From Okapia johnstoni (taxonomy: Eukaryota > Chordata > Mammalia > Artiodactyla > Giraffidae): DNA of 64,000 nt. The DNA is taken from positions 71,105,405 through 71,169,404 of the forward strand of contig CM044322.1 of assembly GCA_024291935.2 (NCBI GenBank), in the 5' to 3' direction. Below, piece by piece: positions 44,360 to 56,699 of the stretch (positions are counted from its first letter, which is position 1; each line of letters starts with the position of its first letter). The notes beneath the pieces are model-generated. The model had not been told where the DNA came from. It saw only the letters and a list, made by a program, of their open reading frames with translations, and made no database searches. The translations under genes and the position numbers were made by a program.

Positions 44360-44850
44360 ACCTATGTTTTGGTTTTTAAATATGTCTTCAAATTGTTCAA
44401 TACTCCTCCCTTCAAAAGATGAAACCTAATTTCCCTTCCTTTTAATGTGAGCCAGACTTAGTAACTCAATTCTAAAAAATAGAACGTGGTGGAAGTGGTG
44501 CTCTGTGATTCTGAGGCTACGTCATTAAAAGGAGAGCTTCTGCCTGGCTCTCTGGCTGTCTTGCTCTGGTGGAAGCCAGCTGCCATGTCACGAGGACACT
44601 CAAGCGTCCTCAGAAGTCCGCAAGAACAGGAAGTGATGTTTCTTGCCAAATGGCATGACCACCTGCTCATATAGAGAAGCTGCCTTGGAAGTGAATTCTG
44701 CAGCCCCTGTTAAGCCCCACCGAAGTCTGACTGCAGCCTCACGGAGACCCTGAGCCCAAACTGGTTCCTGACCCACAGAACTGAGTTTATTATGTGTGGA
44801 TTTTATTTTCATGTTAAGCTACTAAGTTTTGGGATAAATGCACATGCAGC
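44360..44850 (+). mobile_element. MaLR/MLT1-like LTR, old
   Basis: The order TGTCTTCAAATTGTTCAATA, AATGTGAGCCAGACTTAGTA, CTAAAAAATAGAACGTGGTG, AAGCCAGCTGCCATGTCACG, AGGACACTCAAGCGTCCTCA, TGACCCACAGAACTGAG and AAGCTACTAAGTTTTGGGAT matches a dispersed mammalian LTR that I believe is of the ERVL-MaLR group. Borders and exact family are uncertain. Confidence 0.6.
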
Positions 44851-45789
44851 TTTAGCTAATAACTATACTCCATCTCCCTAAAGTTAAGTGTCACTTGGGC
44901 ACTCTGCTTTTAGCATCCTGGCCAGTCTGTCTATGGCCCTTGGGTAAAGGCAGCAGGGGCTGGCGGGTCAGGAGCAGGGCTCTGAGGACAAAGAATTTTG
45001 GCTCCTGAAGATACGCTAGCTAGCCCAACTTTTTATCCTGCAAGGGGCTCAGCAGAGAGGTTGCTGCTTCTTAAATGCTGGGGAAGGTCCTGTGACCCAG
45101 AGTATAAAGATAGAGCAGGTGTGGTTTTCAGAAGGGTCTCTGATTGGATGACTGCTCTGCTACCATCTACAGTGGGGGCAAGCACTGGAACTCCCATGTC
45201 CAAGTCCCTCTCTCTTCATTTGAGAAGCAATCCTGGCCCACTCCACCCCCATGCTTTGTAAACTCATCTATGCAGAGTAGAGTTTATTCAACAAGAGCAA
45301 TCAGGAAGCTGGGTGCTCAGACTCCTCTTCTCCAGGTCCCGGTGTTCTTCAGTGTTTCATTTGCAAGGGGTTGGGAGCTGCAAGCACATTCCTGAAAAGT
45401 GGCACCTTTCATTTTTTGTGTGGCATGGCAATTGTAGACTAATGGGAATCTGTTGGAAGAGGAGACTGCAGATCAGCTCACGTGGAGAGACTCTTGTCAG
45501 TGGTGGCACCTTCTTGCACTTGCCCTTCCCCAACCAGAAATCTAATCCCTGCTCCCAGGCAGGCTCCCCTTGATGTTAAAACCTGAACACATCTCTTTAC
45601 TCACCCCTCTTCTTGCTCTACCTTGGGTATGTAAGAGATCTCAGCATTGGAACCCACCTATTGGAGTTTATCTATCATTCCCTGTGGCAGCTACTGCAAC
45701 TCTCTGTGAAAAAGAATTCTGCACTTGATTCCAATGTGCAGGTGGATAGGAGGAAGGAGAAGAGCTTCCCCACACCACCAAGAGATTAA
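44851..45789. other. Non-coding DNA, nothing recognised
   Basis: Overlapping short plus-strand ORFs (44998-45573) have no domain. No repeat assigned. Confidence 0.4.
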
Positions 45790-46800
45790 CACCTGCGGAG
45801 TGTCCTATACTTCAACTCATTATTGACACTGATAATGTCAGATCCTACCGATTAGGGGTTTAGTCCTACAAGACTTCCCCTACCCCACCCCCACCCCCGC
45901 CCAGATGCCAATAATGAATCCAGATTGTCACCCAGGCTTCTGACCAATCAGCTATAGATTGAAGGTTCCAACAAGCCTTTCCTTGGGTTCATTTAATTTG
46001 CTAGAGCAACTCACAGAACTCAGAGAACATTTAATATACTAGATTTTCAGTTTATTATAAAAGGAAATAAGAAAGGAACAGCCAGATGGAAGAGATGCAG
46101 AGAGCAAAGTATGGGGAAAAGGCGCGGAGCTCCTATACTCTGAGTGCGCCACTCTCCCCAAATTTCTACGTGTTCACCTGCATGAAGCTCTGCAAATCCA
46201 GTCCTTTGGGTTTTTATCAAAGCTTAATTACATAGGTGTCTGTGCTTAACAAGTCGCTTCAGTCATGTCCGACTCTTTGCGATCCCATGGACTGTAACCC
46301 ACCAGGCTCCTCTCTCCATGGGATTCTCTAGGCAAGAGTGCTGGAGTGCATTGCCATGCCCTCCTCCAGGGGATCTTCCCAATGCAGGGATGGAAACTGC
46401 GTCTCTTATGTCTCCTGCATTGGCAGCCGGGTTCTTTACCACTAACACCACCTGGGAAGCCCAATTACATAGGTACAATTTATTAAATACAGTTTATTAA
46501 ATACATCAATGGCCACTGATGATTGAACTCAATCTCCAGCCCCTCTCCCCTTTCCAGAGATCAGTGGGTGGAACTGAAACTTTCAAATCTTTAATCACTC
46601 TGTTGGTTCCCATGGCAACCAGCTCTCAGCCCTCATTATCTAGGGACATTCTCAAAGTCATCTTATTAACATTACAAAAGATACTTTTACTGCTCTTACC
46701 ACAGGAAATTTCAAGGGTTTTAGGAGCTCCATGCCAAAAAATGGGAACCAAATATACATTTTTTTATATTGTCAATCACAGTATTATAACATTTAAAATC
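45790..46800 (-). mobile_element. Old LTR-like repeat, split by a SINE
   Basis: On the plus strand, TAGAGCAACTCACAGAACTC, AGTTTATTATAAAAGGAAAT, GATGGAAGAGATGCAGAGAG, then after the SINE GATTGAACTCAATCTCCAGC, CCCTCTCCCCTTTCCAGAGA and TTTTAGGAGCTCCATGCCAA follow a mammalian LTR read in antisense. I cannot name the family. The SINE at 46238-46462 lies inside. Confidence 0.55.
46238..46462 (-). mobile_element. Bov-tA SINE with 12-bp TSD
   Basis: The plus strand runs from the tail CTTCAGTCATGTCCGACTCT to the head CACCACCTGGGAAGCCC. The TSD AATTACATAGGT lies at 46226-46237 and 46463-46474 without mismatch, so the insertion is young relative to its host LTR. Confidence 0.96.
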
Positions 46801-46849
46801 TGTGCTCTTCTCCTTTCTAAGAGAACCCAGCTAAAAGACCAGGATGCCA

Positions 46850-47490
46850 AAGCCTCTCTTGTGCTAAATGAGGTCCTGTGACTAAGTTCAGATCAGTGAC
46901 ATATAATCAAAAGTGATTGTTGAGAACTCTGGAAAACTGTTTAAAGGAAGCTGACTCAGCTGTAGGATGGGGCCTTTGTCCTCCTCCCCTTTCTTATTTT
47001 GGGTACTTAGATTTGGGGTGTAGTGGAAGGAGCACCAGCAGCCATTCTGGACCATGAAGTGGCCTTGAGAATGGAAGCCAAGTATTATTACTAAGGATGC
47101 TAGAGTAGGAAATTAGAATATTAAAATATGTATGGCACCAGTATGTATCAGGTTCTATTCAAAACATTTCTTATATGAAATCATTAAATCCTCAGCAATC
47201 CTGTGAGACACGTACTTTTATTATCCTCATTTTGCAGCTGAAGAAACAGAGAGAAAAGATAACTTCTTCACTGTCTCATGGCCTGAGAAAGATTAAAACC
47301 CAGACAGTGTACCTCTGGAGACCATGCTCTAAGCAGCACCTTGCACTGCCTGGGTTCCCGATGACCGAGGATCTGCCACATCAACCCTGGACTGCCTGGC
47401 TCTGCCCTTCTTTTATGCGAATGAGAAATAAACCTCAAGCTTGCTTAAGCCCTTGCTATTTTGAGCTGTCTATTGTCAGCTGCCAAGTCT
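46850..47490 (+). mobile_element. Old LTR-like repeat interrupted by MIR
   Basis: The left part (GCAGCCATTCTGGACCATGA, AGTGGCCTTGAGAATGGAAG) and the right part (TGCCTGGGTTCCCGATGACC, CAACCCTGGACTGCCTGGCT, AATGAGAAATAAACCTCAAG, TTGCTTAAGCCCTTGCTATT) are consecutive parts of one dispersed repeat, separated by an antisense MIR. The AATAAA near 47425 and the terminal layout suggest an LTR. The family is not assigned. Confidence 0.55.
47125..47335 (-). mobile_element. MIR SINE inside LTR-like repeat
   Basis: GAAATCATTAAATCCTCAGC, AATCCTGTGAGACACGTACT, CTCATTTTGCAGCTGAAGAA, ACCTCTGGAGACCATGCTCT is an antisense MIR. Its position between two halves of the older repeat dates that repeat before the MIR insertion. 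Confidence 0.8.
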
Positions 47491-47499
47491 ATGTTACCT

Positions 47500-47770
47500 G
47501 ATACATTCTCCAAATTGATTTTCATGCCTCCAGGCGCTTGTTCAAATTTCCTTTTGCCTGGAATGCCCTTTCCCTTATACCTGCCTCTGTTAGTGCTTCT
47601 CTTATGCAGAACAGCATCACGGCTCCTTGTTCACCCATCTGTCTCCCAAGCCAGAGGGTCACCTTCCATAGTGTAGGGACACTGTCTTAGTATATTCTGC
47701 ACCCACAAAACTTAATCTAGTCTAACACATAATAAGCATTCAATAAATGTTTCCTGAATTTAATCAAGTT
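47500..47770 (+). mobile_element. L2 fragment
   Basis: TTGCCTGGAATGCCCTTTCC, TGTAGGGACACTGTCTTAGT, ACATAATAAGCATTCAATAA, ATGTTTCCTGAATTTAA is the L2 3' end in sense. Confidence 0.82.
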
Positions 47771-47934
47771 GGGGGAAAAATTGCCAGTCTTATACAAAAG
47801 CAGGATAAAACAGTGTGACATCAGAATGTGTTGGAGTGCCCTCCTCTCTTCTCCTTGACCAGTGCTGCCAAAAATCTTACTTGCTTATTGATTCTTCAAA
47901 AGTTTGTCTTTTATTCCACAGTGAAATGAAGCAT

Positions 47935-48100
47935 TTTTAATAAGCACTCTGGGTATGATGGGCACTTTACATATTATTTGATTCTCTGCAACACTGAGAA
48001 GTTTGTCACAGAAAGGCTCAGAGAGGTCAAGTGATACTCCCAGGTCACACAGCTGTCGAGGGGTAGATTTAGATGAACCCAGGACTACCTTATATCATTT
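47935..48100 (-). mobile_element. MIR fragment
   Basis: GGCACTTTACATATTATTTG, GAAAGGCTCAGAGAGGTCAA, CCCAGGTCACACAGCTGTCG follow the antisense MIR core. Confidence 0.8.
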
Positions 48101-48154
48101 GCTCATATTCTTATAAATGAGAGCCCATTGTTTAAAAAACATCACTTGACATCA

Positions 48155-48260
48155 AGAATGCTAACCTGGGATTCCACAGGCCTACTTTCAAATCAAGCCT
48201 CTCATCTCTGTTTGGGCCTCAGTTTCCTCAGCTATAAATTGTGGGTGGTCTGCGAGAACC
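48155..48260 (+). mobile_element. MIR fragment
   Basis: CTAACCTGGGATTCCACAGG and TTTGGGCCTCAGTTTCCTCA, GCTATAAATTGTGGG are MIR core in sense. Confidence 0.6.
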
Positions 48261-49064
48261 CTTCCAGTAGCTTGAATGGTAGATGATACTATGACTTAAA
48301 TTTGTACTTAATGTAGGTGATTGAGAGTCTTTTTTATATAGGAAAGTAAAGAGAGCAAAAAGTACACAAAGGAAGCAACTGGAAGGCTCTGGTTTAAAGG
48401 TCAGCTCAGTGTTAATTCTGCTAGACACTGACTCTGCTTGGTCTTCCCGTACCTCAAAAGTCATCAAGCCCATCCTCACCTCATATTGTATCCAACGTGG
48501 TCACCTTATCTGAGCCGGTGTAAGGACAGCAAGAAGGACATTTTCTGGCAAGAGCCCAAGTCTAGAAACAGATCTCTTTCAGCAGAGTCACGGGGATGGA
48601 GGGGGTGATCCAAACTGGAAGCTGTAGGCCCCTGTGGACCTGTATATATTGATATTCACCAGGGAAGCTCCTACTCCATCAGGAATTCCAGGGAGGCTGT
48701 CACCTTGGGAGTCTGGGCAAGGTGCAGTGACTGTGAACAAATACAGTGTGTGCTCTTGGAGGATCCAGAGAGGCAGAAAAACCTCAAGATCCACAGAATG
48801 CTAACTGCACCCAGGCTGGAAGGCAGCAGGCTTCCGCCTCTCAGACCCTCTGCTCTCTGCAGGCCTCCCTGCGCTCCTGCCCTCCTGTGCGGGTCCACCC
48901 AAACTCGTGAATCCTGAGTTCAAATCCAACTTTGATGCCACCTGTCATGTGAATTTAAAATTCTAATCTGTTTCTCAATATTGCTATCTATTATACAAAC
49001 AGAATGAAACGAAATGATTCTACTCAAGTACATCAGGTCTACCTTGCCACACATATCTAATAAT
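48261..49064. other. Non-coding DNA, nothing recognised
   Basis: No exon or repeat family could be supported. Short ORFs on both strands at 48.59-48.92 kb overlap each other. Confidence 0.4.
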
Positions 49065-49375
49065 AATCAATACTGACATTTTTATGGTAGTTTATAGCTT
49101 ATACATTATTCTCACATTCATTACCTCGTTTGGGCCTCCCTTTAGCCCTAAGTGTAAGAATTATGTTGAAGCATACAAAATTGCTGACATTCAATTGTTT
49201 TTGACCTACAAAAATGGCAATTTCCTATGATTCAGCTTAATATTTGCACTATCATTCTCATTTTGCAGGTGAGGAAACTGAACCTTTAACTTGCTATGTG
49301 ACTTATCCAAGGTATTTTAGTATATGACAGAACAAGGATTGCATTTCTGACTCTAATCCAGACATTGTCTGTTCT
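49065..49375 (-). mobile_element. MIR, interrupted
   Basis: The left part (TCACATTCATTACCTCGTTT) and the right part (CTCATTTTGCAGGTGAGGAA, ACTTATCCAAGGTATTTTAG) flank about 95 bp of unrelated sequence (49150-49245). Confidence 0.65.
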
Positions 49376-49379
49376 CCCC

Positions 49380-49490
49380 ACATGTATTTATCAACACCTG
49401 ATATATGCCAAGCACTTGCTGGATACTAAATACACAGAGAGGGGAGAGTGTCCTTACCCTGTCCGATTGGGCATGTGTACAGGGTAGTGG
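49380..49490 (-). mobile_element. L2 fragment, 3' part
   Basis: TATTTATCAACACCTGATAT, ATGCCAAGCACTTGCTGGAT is the antisense L2 3' end. The same element probably resumes at 49825. Confidence 0.55.
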
Positions 49491-49624
49491 GTACAGGATA
49501 GAGTATCTGATTAGCACATTCTGAGTGCTCTATGTCAGGCCCAAATCCTGTTTTATGTTTCTGCTTCGGTATTATTTACTTAAATATATACATGTATATT
49601 TTATTATTTTGTAAACGTAATACT

Positions 49625-49790
49625 AATCATTATGACTTGTATATTAATTAATCCTCTCACCTCCTTGCCTATGTTTTCGGTGAGGAAATCGAGACACAGA
49701 AAGGCTAAGTCATGTGCCCAAGGTCAAGGGGCAGAAGCAGGACTGAAGCCCAAGCGTGTGGTTCCAGCCTGAGCCTGCCCACCTGGGGTC
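49625..49790 (-). mobile_element. MIR fragment
   Basis: TTCGGTGAGGAAATCGAGAC, ACAGAAAGGCTAAGTCATGT, GCCCAAGGTCAAGGGGCAGA is the antisense MIR core. Confidence 0.78.
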
Positions 49791-49824
49791 TGGGCAGGCT
49801 TCCTGGGGGTGTCCTCTGAGCTGA

Positions 49825-50115
49825 GCCCTGGAGGGTGAACTGAGCAGAGTCCTTCTGGGCAGAGGGAAAAACACTTGCAGAGCTACAGAAGACTGAAAGA
49901 GAAGGCAGGTTTTTAGGAGTCAGCCTAAGTGTTAGGGAAAGAAGTGGTACAAGATGAGGTCAGGCAGTTAGGCAAGCGAAAGGTTCTGTAAAGGCTTTAT
50001 ATTTTGCTCCTGAGAAATAGGGATTCATTATAATTCTTGTAGGGGGAATGACCGGATTAGATTAGCCTACTGGCAAGGTCACTTGGATGACAAAGTGGGA
50101 GACGTACCGGAGGCA
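49825..50115 (-). mobile_element. L2 fragment, upstream part
   Basis: GAGCCCTGGAGGGTGAACTG, CAGGCAGTTAGGCAAGCGAA, GTAAAGGCTTTATATTTTGC and GACCGGATTAGATTAGCC match the part of L2 upstream of its 3' end, in antisense. Confidence 0.65.
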
Positions 50116-50197
50116 GGAGGGAGGATAGAGGTGTTGTGGCTTGGGGTAGGGGTCCACTCACAGACCCCTCTCTAAACCTCCTTGTCATTAATTTTCA

Positions 50198-50412
50198 ATC
50201 TGTGCTGTGCTCAGGCGCTCAGTCGTGTCCAACTCTTTGCGACCATGTGAACTGTAGCCCACCAGGCTCCTCTGTCCATGGGATTCTCCAGGCAAGAATA
50301 CTGGAGTGGCTTTCCATGCCCTCCTCCAGGGGGTCTTCCCAGCCCAGGGATCGAACCTAGGTCTCGTGCCTTGCAGGCAGATTCTTTACCATCTGAGCCA
50401 CCAGGGAAGCTC
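50198..50412 (-). mobile_element. Bov-tA SINE
   Basis: The plus strand runs from GTGCTGTGCTCAGGCGCTCA to CCATCTGAGCCACCAGGGAA. Near full-length. Confidence 0.95.
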
Positions 50413-50937
50413 AGTTGCATCTAGTTCCTTTCAAATCCCTGGCCATAAGGCCAAATCGCTTGCTACTGTTCACGAATCACTTTAGTTGCTTACCTCAGGC
50501 CCTCTCACCTCATCTGAGTGGTGAAAATATACTGCAAAGTCCTGTCCCTGGAGGACTTGCCCTCTCTGCTGTCCTTCAAGACTGGCCTAAGGGCAGTTCT
50601 GACACCACAGCAGCCACTTCCCATGAGATTCCAGAGTACTGCACACAGCCACCTGTGAATCAGGCGCAATCTGTCCTCTGCAGTCAGCAGGCCAGAGCTC
50701 ACAGCTGTGTGCTGTGGGCAGGGCGGCAATGGAACAGGAGCCGCTGCATCAAGAGGAAAGAAATGCAACCGGCTTGTGTCTTCAGGCACTGCTTGACCCA
50801 GCCCCAGATTAACCGCTTCCACCTGGTGGTGTGGTGGTGCTGGGCATACTTTTTTCAGCTTATGGATCAGATCGTACCGAGTTCATGATGGACAATGTGG
50901 GTTGCACTGTCCCTTGATATCTATGGTCTGGGCTGTG
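50413..50937. other. Non-coding DNA, nothing recognised
   Basis: The plus ORF 50415-50888 (157 codons) begins at the SINE edge and has no recognisable domain. It is probably chance. Confidence 0.4.
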
Positions 50938-51148
50938 AAACTGAAAGTGTTAGTTGCTCAGTCGTGTTCGACTCTTTGTGACCCCATGGACTGCAGTTTG
51001 GTAGGCTCCTCTGTCCATGGGATTTTTCCGGGCAAGAATACTGGAGTGGGTAGCCATTCCCTTCTCCAGGGGATCTTCCCAACCCAGAAATTGAACCTGG
51101 GTCTCCTGCATTGCAGACAGATTCTTTACTGTCTGAGCCACTAGGAGT
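50938..51148 (-). mobile_element. Bov-tA SINE
   Basis: The plus strand runs from CTGAAAGTGTTAGTTGCTCA to ACTGTCTGAGCCACTAGGAG. It is in the same orientation as the copy at 50198. Confidence 0.94.
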
Positions 51149-54100
51149 CTATGAGTTCTGGTAGAAAGTCAAGAACTGTTTCTTGCAGGCAAAAAGATAA
51201 TATCATTGTTCCCAAACCCCAAGGGCCCCCACTAGAATCCTGCCATTGGTGTTCTCCAGTGGCTTCACATGGAATCTTGGTCTACCACAAATATTGATCA
51301 CCACTGCATCTGCTGGGTCATGAGAGGCACCGGGCATAGCTGCTTGCATTATGATTTGGACCCTCAACAGAAGCATCTCTTGCTCTTGGCTCCTTTCAAA
51401 GCTGGAAGCTGCTGCAGACTGCATTAATCTCTGCATCCATCATGGCTCTGGGAGGGCTCCAGAGACTCCTACTTGATCTTTCCTGTGACAATAGTCTTCA
51501 CTCCATGGATCAAGAGACGGGGCAGGGATTCTGCCAGTTGCTCAAGTTATTTACTCTAACTGTTTAGCCAGGAACTGAGAGAAAACCATGGGACGGGCTA
51601 AATGTTCCATTGGATCTACCATGAAACAGACCCAAATAAAAATCTGTTTATCGCCTGACCCCAAAAGCCTCACATTGACCAATTGATAAGGTGGTATTCT
51701 AGGTCCCAAAGAATGAATGTTATACTAGAGCCAGTGTCTGCTAAACCTTGAAAGATCTAGGTAGTGCAGCTACCCTGATCAATACAGAATCATGCCAGTA
51801 AATGACCAAAGATCCCTTCAGGGAAGGCTAGAAGATTCTCAACGCATTATCATGGTGTTGTCACAGAATCTTTCCTCAGGTGAACTTGACGTTCCCTTTG
51901 TTCCCTGTCTGTGAACTGATTTAGGAGTAGGGAAGAGGTGAGGGTCATAATTTTCCGCTTTAGCTCAGATCAGGCCTCTGTGTGCCAGTTTTAGAGTTTT
52001 GGCGGCTGTGCAACCAGGCAGAGAAGAGCAGAAGGAAGGTGCAAATGTCGCCCGTTTTCTCAGGGAGAGGCTGCAGCCTCCCTTCCGTCAGTGTCGCCGC
52101 TTCTCGGCAGGTCGCTGAGCCCCTTTGGGACAGGCACCAAATGCCGGGCTGTAATGTGAGCGCTTGGGGGTGTTCTCCTGACTGACCGACAAGATTGACT
52201 CTGGCTTGGCTGACTTCCCCGTCACCCCTCAATCCTCCCCAAATGTACTCGACCCTGGCCTCCAGTGGCCAGAATGACTTTGGTGGGCAGTCTGTCCTCG
52301 TGTGGAGTCACCGAGACAACTCAAGATGAATTCCCTGCTGCTATGACCACCCAACTGCTGGGGAGCTTTACTGCGCCAAATGAGAGGAGTATAAGCTTAC
52401 TGCCCACCTCCACCCAACACGTGGCCTGGCTCCACCATTTTCCCAGGTCTCCTTTCCCTTCCTCCGGTCAGCAAAGCAGGCATCCAACCAGGACCTGAAA
52501 CTGCAGTCTTCTCGGCTTCCTCTTTACACGGGATTCTCTTAGAGCACCCTCTCCTTTCCCCACCCTTTAGTTGTGAAAGCAGCGAATGGCTTCTCATCAC
52601 AAACACTGTATCCCCTAAAGGCTGGCCTGTGTCTCTTAGGAACCACTGCATACTGTGGGGACAGCGAGGGGGCTGGTGGGGATGGTACCCTGGCATGTCG
52701 TACACGGAGGTAGGGTGGTGACTCTGTGTTTAGAAAGTACACTACTTGGCATCTTCTGTCCTAATCTTTGGCCTTAACCATTATTCCAGGGAAACAGGAC
52801 CTGACCTACTAGACATGTTGGTAAATAGATGTCTCTCTACATAGTGGGGGAAAGAAATGTCTTCTGGGTCCTTTCAGAATAAGTGGGCAGGTCTCACATG
52901 AATCTTTTTCCACATTTCTGTGCCCCCAATTCTCTGCATCCCTTCCTTATGTCTGAGGAATTTCTGACTTCTCAACTCCATTTAGTGGGAACCAATGTAG
53001 AATCCATGATTCAGTTGACCAGACATAGAATGGGAACTTAGAATTGGTGACTTAGGTGAGGACAGTCAATTGAGAATCTCCAGATCCAGACAATCTAATA
53101 CTGTATTCTTTTATTGGTCATATTCTCTCATAGTTCATTCTAATATGAATACCTCAGATTTTTGTTGATTCAAATTAATAATGTCATGTTGTCCTTTTGT
53201 TGTGTACATTTTCTCCTCCAGAGCCTGAGCATGTAATTAACCACATTCATCTCCCCCTCCCCCAGCATGCTGGGATCTGCCGCAAATCACGTCGTTCTGT
53301 CTGGAGACTGTAAGGGTCGTGACTCCCCCCCTTGCCAGGTAAGACCTGAGGTGGGTCTGTGCAGGATTTCCAAACAAGGCCAAAGCAGCTGTACCAGACA
53401 GAGGGAGGGGCTGCTTTCTCTAGCCAGAAAGACTCAGTGCAGATGAGAGCTTCAGGGCAACCTGAGTCCTCCCAAACTTCCCACATATCCTCACTTTAGA
53501 GGTCCCACTCTTTGCTAGTCAATACCCTATTTTTCACATTAGAAATGTAGGGAGCCCGTGATTTTTTTTTTTTAAAACAAATTTGTCATTTGACCAATAA
53601 AGTTTATAATTGATTTTGACTCTTTCAGTCCTGCAACTGAGCTAGAAGAAAGCCATTTAGTAAGGTCCTGAAAAGTCCCTGGGTTTCTATAAATGTCTTG
53701 GGCTGGAATTTATGAATCTGGGTTTTCCATTTTCTCCTTAAGCTTCCCAGTGTGGCAGAAGCAACCCTACGGCCACCCGTCTCCCTCCCTTTCCACCTCC
53801 CACCCTTTAATTCCTCTTTTCACCCTGCTCCTTGGCTTAGTTTGGGCTCTCCTGAAAGTTAGTTTGAGACTCAGATTTGGATGCAGGTTGTTCATCTAGG
53901 GTATCCATCAGAAAGCAAGGAGAGTGAGAGAGAGGAGAGAGAAAAGTCAAAAGGGGGTGTGGGATGAAGCAGCTGAATGTGATGGGCTCACGCCCACTGG
54001 GGGTCTTCTGAAGCTTGTGTGAGGGACCTTTGAATATTTTTCTGAAGGAAAGGAAAGGAACCACTAACCCACTGGCTCCCATCCCCTTTTGGTTGAGGTT

Positions 54101-54479
54101 TGCTCTCAGGAATGTTCATTTGTCTCACATTTAGGAGCTGGTGGCACTGATCATGGGCTGAGCGTTCTCCCATGCCTTTGGAGAAGGCTTGGAGGCAGAA
54201 GAGCAGAGGGCCACTGGCACATGCTTAAATGTGACCGCCCCATAGCTGTGCTGAAAGCCGGAGGCCGGGAGAGTGTCTGCTCTGGAGTCCCACACCTTGT
54301 CTGCAAGTGGTAACTTTAAGAGCCATTTTGCTACTTGAGCCACAGGCTGCTAGAGTTCCTGGCTGGAGTTCCACCGCCTTCAGCTCCAACCAGGCAGGTT
54401 ACAAATCCCAGCACTCCATTTCTCCAAAAGTCTGTTTCCTGCCACCTCTTTAAGGCTCTGATTTCTATATCTGCTAGGG
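51149..54479. other. Long non-coding stretch, possible faint ERV traces at its left
   Basis: 51.19-51.95 kb has a texture (alternating short frames on the minus strand, for example 51436-51203) that could be decayed retroviral gag/pro in antisense, but I cannot place it. 52.0-54.4 kb shows no assigned repeat, no exon and only overlapping ORFs. A T12 run lies at about 53562-53573. Confidence 0.35.
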
Positions 54480-55999
54480 TTCTTGACTGTAAATATCAGG
54501 ATTCACTTACACTGATGTAATCTGAAAAGGGAATTTATTGCAAAAGCACTGGATCACCCATTAAATTGCTTAGAAGACTGAAAAACCACACTCAAATCAA
54601 GCAGGAAAGAAGGCAGCCAGCCCTTGGCCAAGCCAGCCCTCCATTTGGAATTTACTAAGGATCCCCAGGGACTGGCCTGGGGTGATTTACCAAGAGCTGG
54701 GGAAACATGACTAGAAAGAGTTGAACAACCCGACCAGTGAAGAGGAGAACAGACAGCTCTATTTGTTTGGAGTTCTCAGGAAAGCAGGCATGTCAGCAGG
54801 ATAGGTGGGGAGTGGAGGCATGAGCAACGTATCCTGGGGTCGCTGTTACTGGAAGACCCCCTATAGCCCCCATAGCTGTGAGTGTTGGGGGGGGTCCCCT
54901 CCCTTCTTGAACCTCAGGACATAGGCCCTTACTTCTCATCCTCTCATATACTTCCATTCTAGAGAAGGTTATTAAAATTAATAAGCTCAGTCATTCAGAT
55001 TGTAAATCTACTCTGCGATGGGGAGAGAAAAACCTTCAAAACATATACACATTGAATCCAGTGGAGTAATTTATAGGTACCCAGCCTGATCACTAAATCC
55101 ATCTTGGCAACCACGTGAGTCTGCTTTTCAAAAGTCTAACTTTAATGGCTCTTTGCTCTCTGAAGGCCTTCCTTCCTCATTCTCCAGTGTGTCCTGCAAG
55201 AGCCCCTAGACCTTGGACTCTAGCACTTGAGTCCCATCTGCATTCTCATTCCTGCCTCAGCCTTGGAGACCCAGCCTGGCCTCAGTCGTGGAGCGAGTTT
55301 AAGGAGCCCAGGTGTCCGTCACCCAGCCCTGCTCTAGTTTGGGCCTTGTCTGTACCTAGGTTCTCACCAAACACCCCTGTCTGGGCCCCTTCAGTTTTCT
55401 GTTTAGGAAACTTGGCAAGAACCCAGGTCCTGTGAAGCCAAGACCCACTCCAGTCCATCTCCCCAGGACACTGAACTTCACTATTCTTTCCAGAATCTTG
55501 CCCACATCCCGGATGGCTGCCAGACTCCCCTTGCTGCTGACCACCTACCCATTTGGCTCTCCCATGGCTCCTGCTCATAGCACCCCCCCCAGGCTCGTAC
55601 CAAGGCCCAACACTTCTGGGGTCCTTTTTCCCCTTGATAAGCCTCCCTAAGGCTGCCACCTCTGCCCGTCAGCACGCTGAGTTTACTGCCTGTCTGGATT
55701 TCCCCCACCGCCTGTGGCAGAGCCTGCCCACCCACCCCCAGTGTTCCGACCACTCCTGGTCTGCCCCCTTCCGCTGTTCCTGAGTTTTAGGCTTCCGTTA
55801 ATAACACAGCTTGTTTCTTTTCTTGAGACAGCCTGCTTATAATTCGTGCCAGCCCTGGTTAATTGTTCTTTTGTGCTGATGTCCAGGAATGAACAATACA
55901 TTGATTTCAGGTAAAAGCTGCTCTCTCAACAAGAGAATGGCTTCAATCAAGATTTTCATTCTGATGAGAAAACAATCTTTTTCTCGTCTGTATGTTATT
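54480..55999. other. Non-coding DNA with homopolymer runs
   Basis: 54.48-54.62 kb looks like a dispersed repeat (AAAAGGGAATTTATTGCAAA) of a family I cannot name. G8 at about 54888 and C8 at about 55584 are homopolymers likely to vary. 55.2-55.76 kb is C-rich and carries overlapping ORFs without a domain. Confidence 0.35.
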
Positions 56000-56180
56000 A
56001 CATTTTGTTCATTCACTTAGTTCATATTTATTGAGCAAAAAATTTTATCAGGCACCATATTAAGTGCTAGGATATAGGGGCAATTAAGGCATGATTCTTA
56101 CCCTCAGTGGGCTTACAGTCTAGAGGAATAAAAGTTCTATATTAAAAGAAGTATAAAACAACATAGTAAGTGCTATTTTA
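56000..56180 (-). mobile_element. L2 fragment
   Basis: TCACTTAGTTCATATTTATT, CAGGCACCATATTAAGTGCT, CTCAGTGGGCTTACAGTCTA is the antisense L2 3' end. Confidence 0.75.
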
Positions 56181-56699
56181 TTTGAAGCATGAGCAGAATA
56201 TGATGAATTTTTAAAAACTATTTTTTAAATTGTAATGAATATTTGACCCCCGTGTGTAGAAAAGCCTGGAGCTGGTTCCTAGGAAGACTTGACAATGCCT
56301 AGCTCCCAACCTGCTAGACACCACCCGAGGGCAGGGGTGGGCAGGCATGATGGGAAGAAAGTTCAGAAGCCTCCAGAAGTGGATGGAAGTTAGACTTGTA
56401 GCTAAGTAAAAATAACCAGGTCCAGGGTATGTCAATTGTCATTGTTTAGCACATGAAGGCTGACAGAGCATCACTCTATGTGTTAGAAATGCATTTCCTA
56501 AATCCAAAGGGAGAGTCCAAGGAGTTAAGGAATAATAAACCAGTTAATTCCCAATGTCTTCAAAGGGAGCACAGGATGAAGTAAGCTGCTGGACAAGGCC
56601 AAGATGATATGCACCCTCATATGTGATATAGACCAGAAAAATTAACAAAGAATAATAAGTAAAAGCTAGACTTCACTGAAAACAAAAATTAAAAAACCC
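56181..56699. other. Non-coding DNA, nothing recognised
   Basis: AT-rich spacer; no feature supported. Confidence 0.35.

Noticed and set aside
51203..51436. Possible gag/protease fragment on the minus strand
   Set aside because: Suggestive composition only; no diagnostic zinc-knuckle, DTG or other motif could be read, so it is left unassigned.
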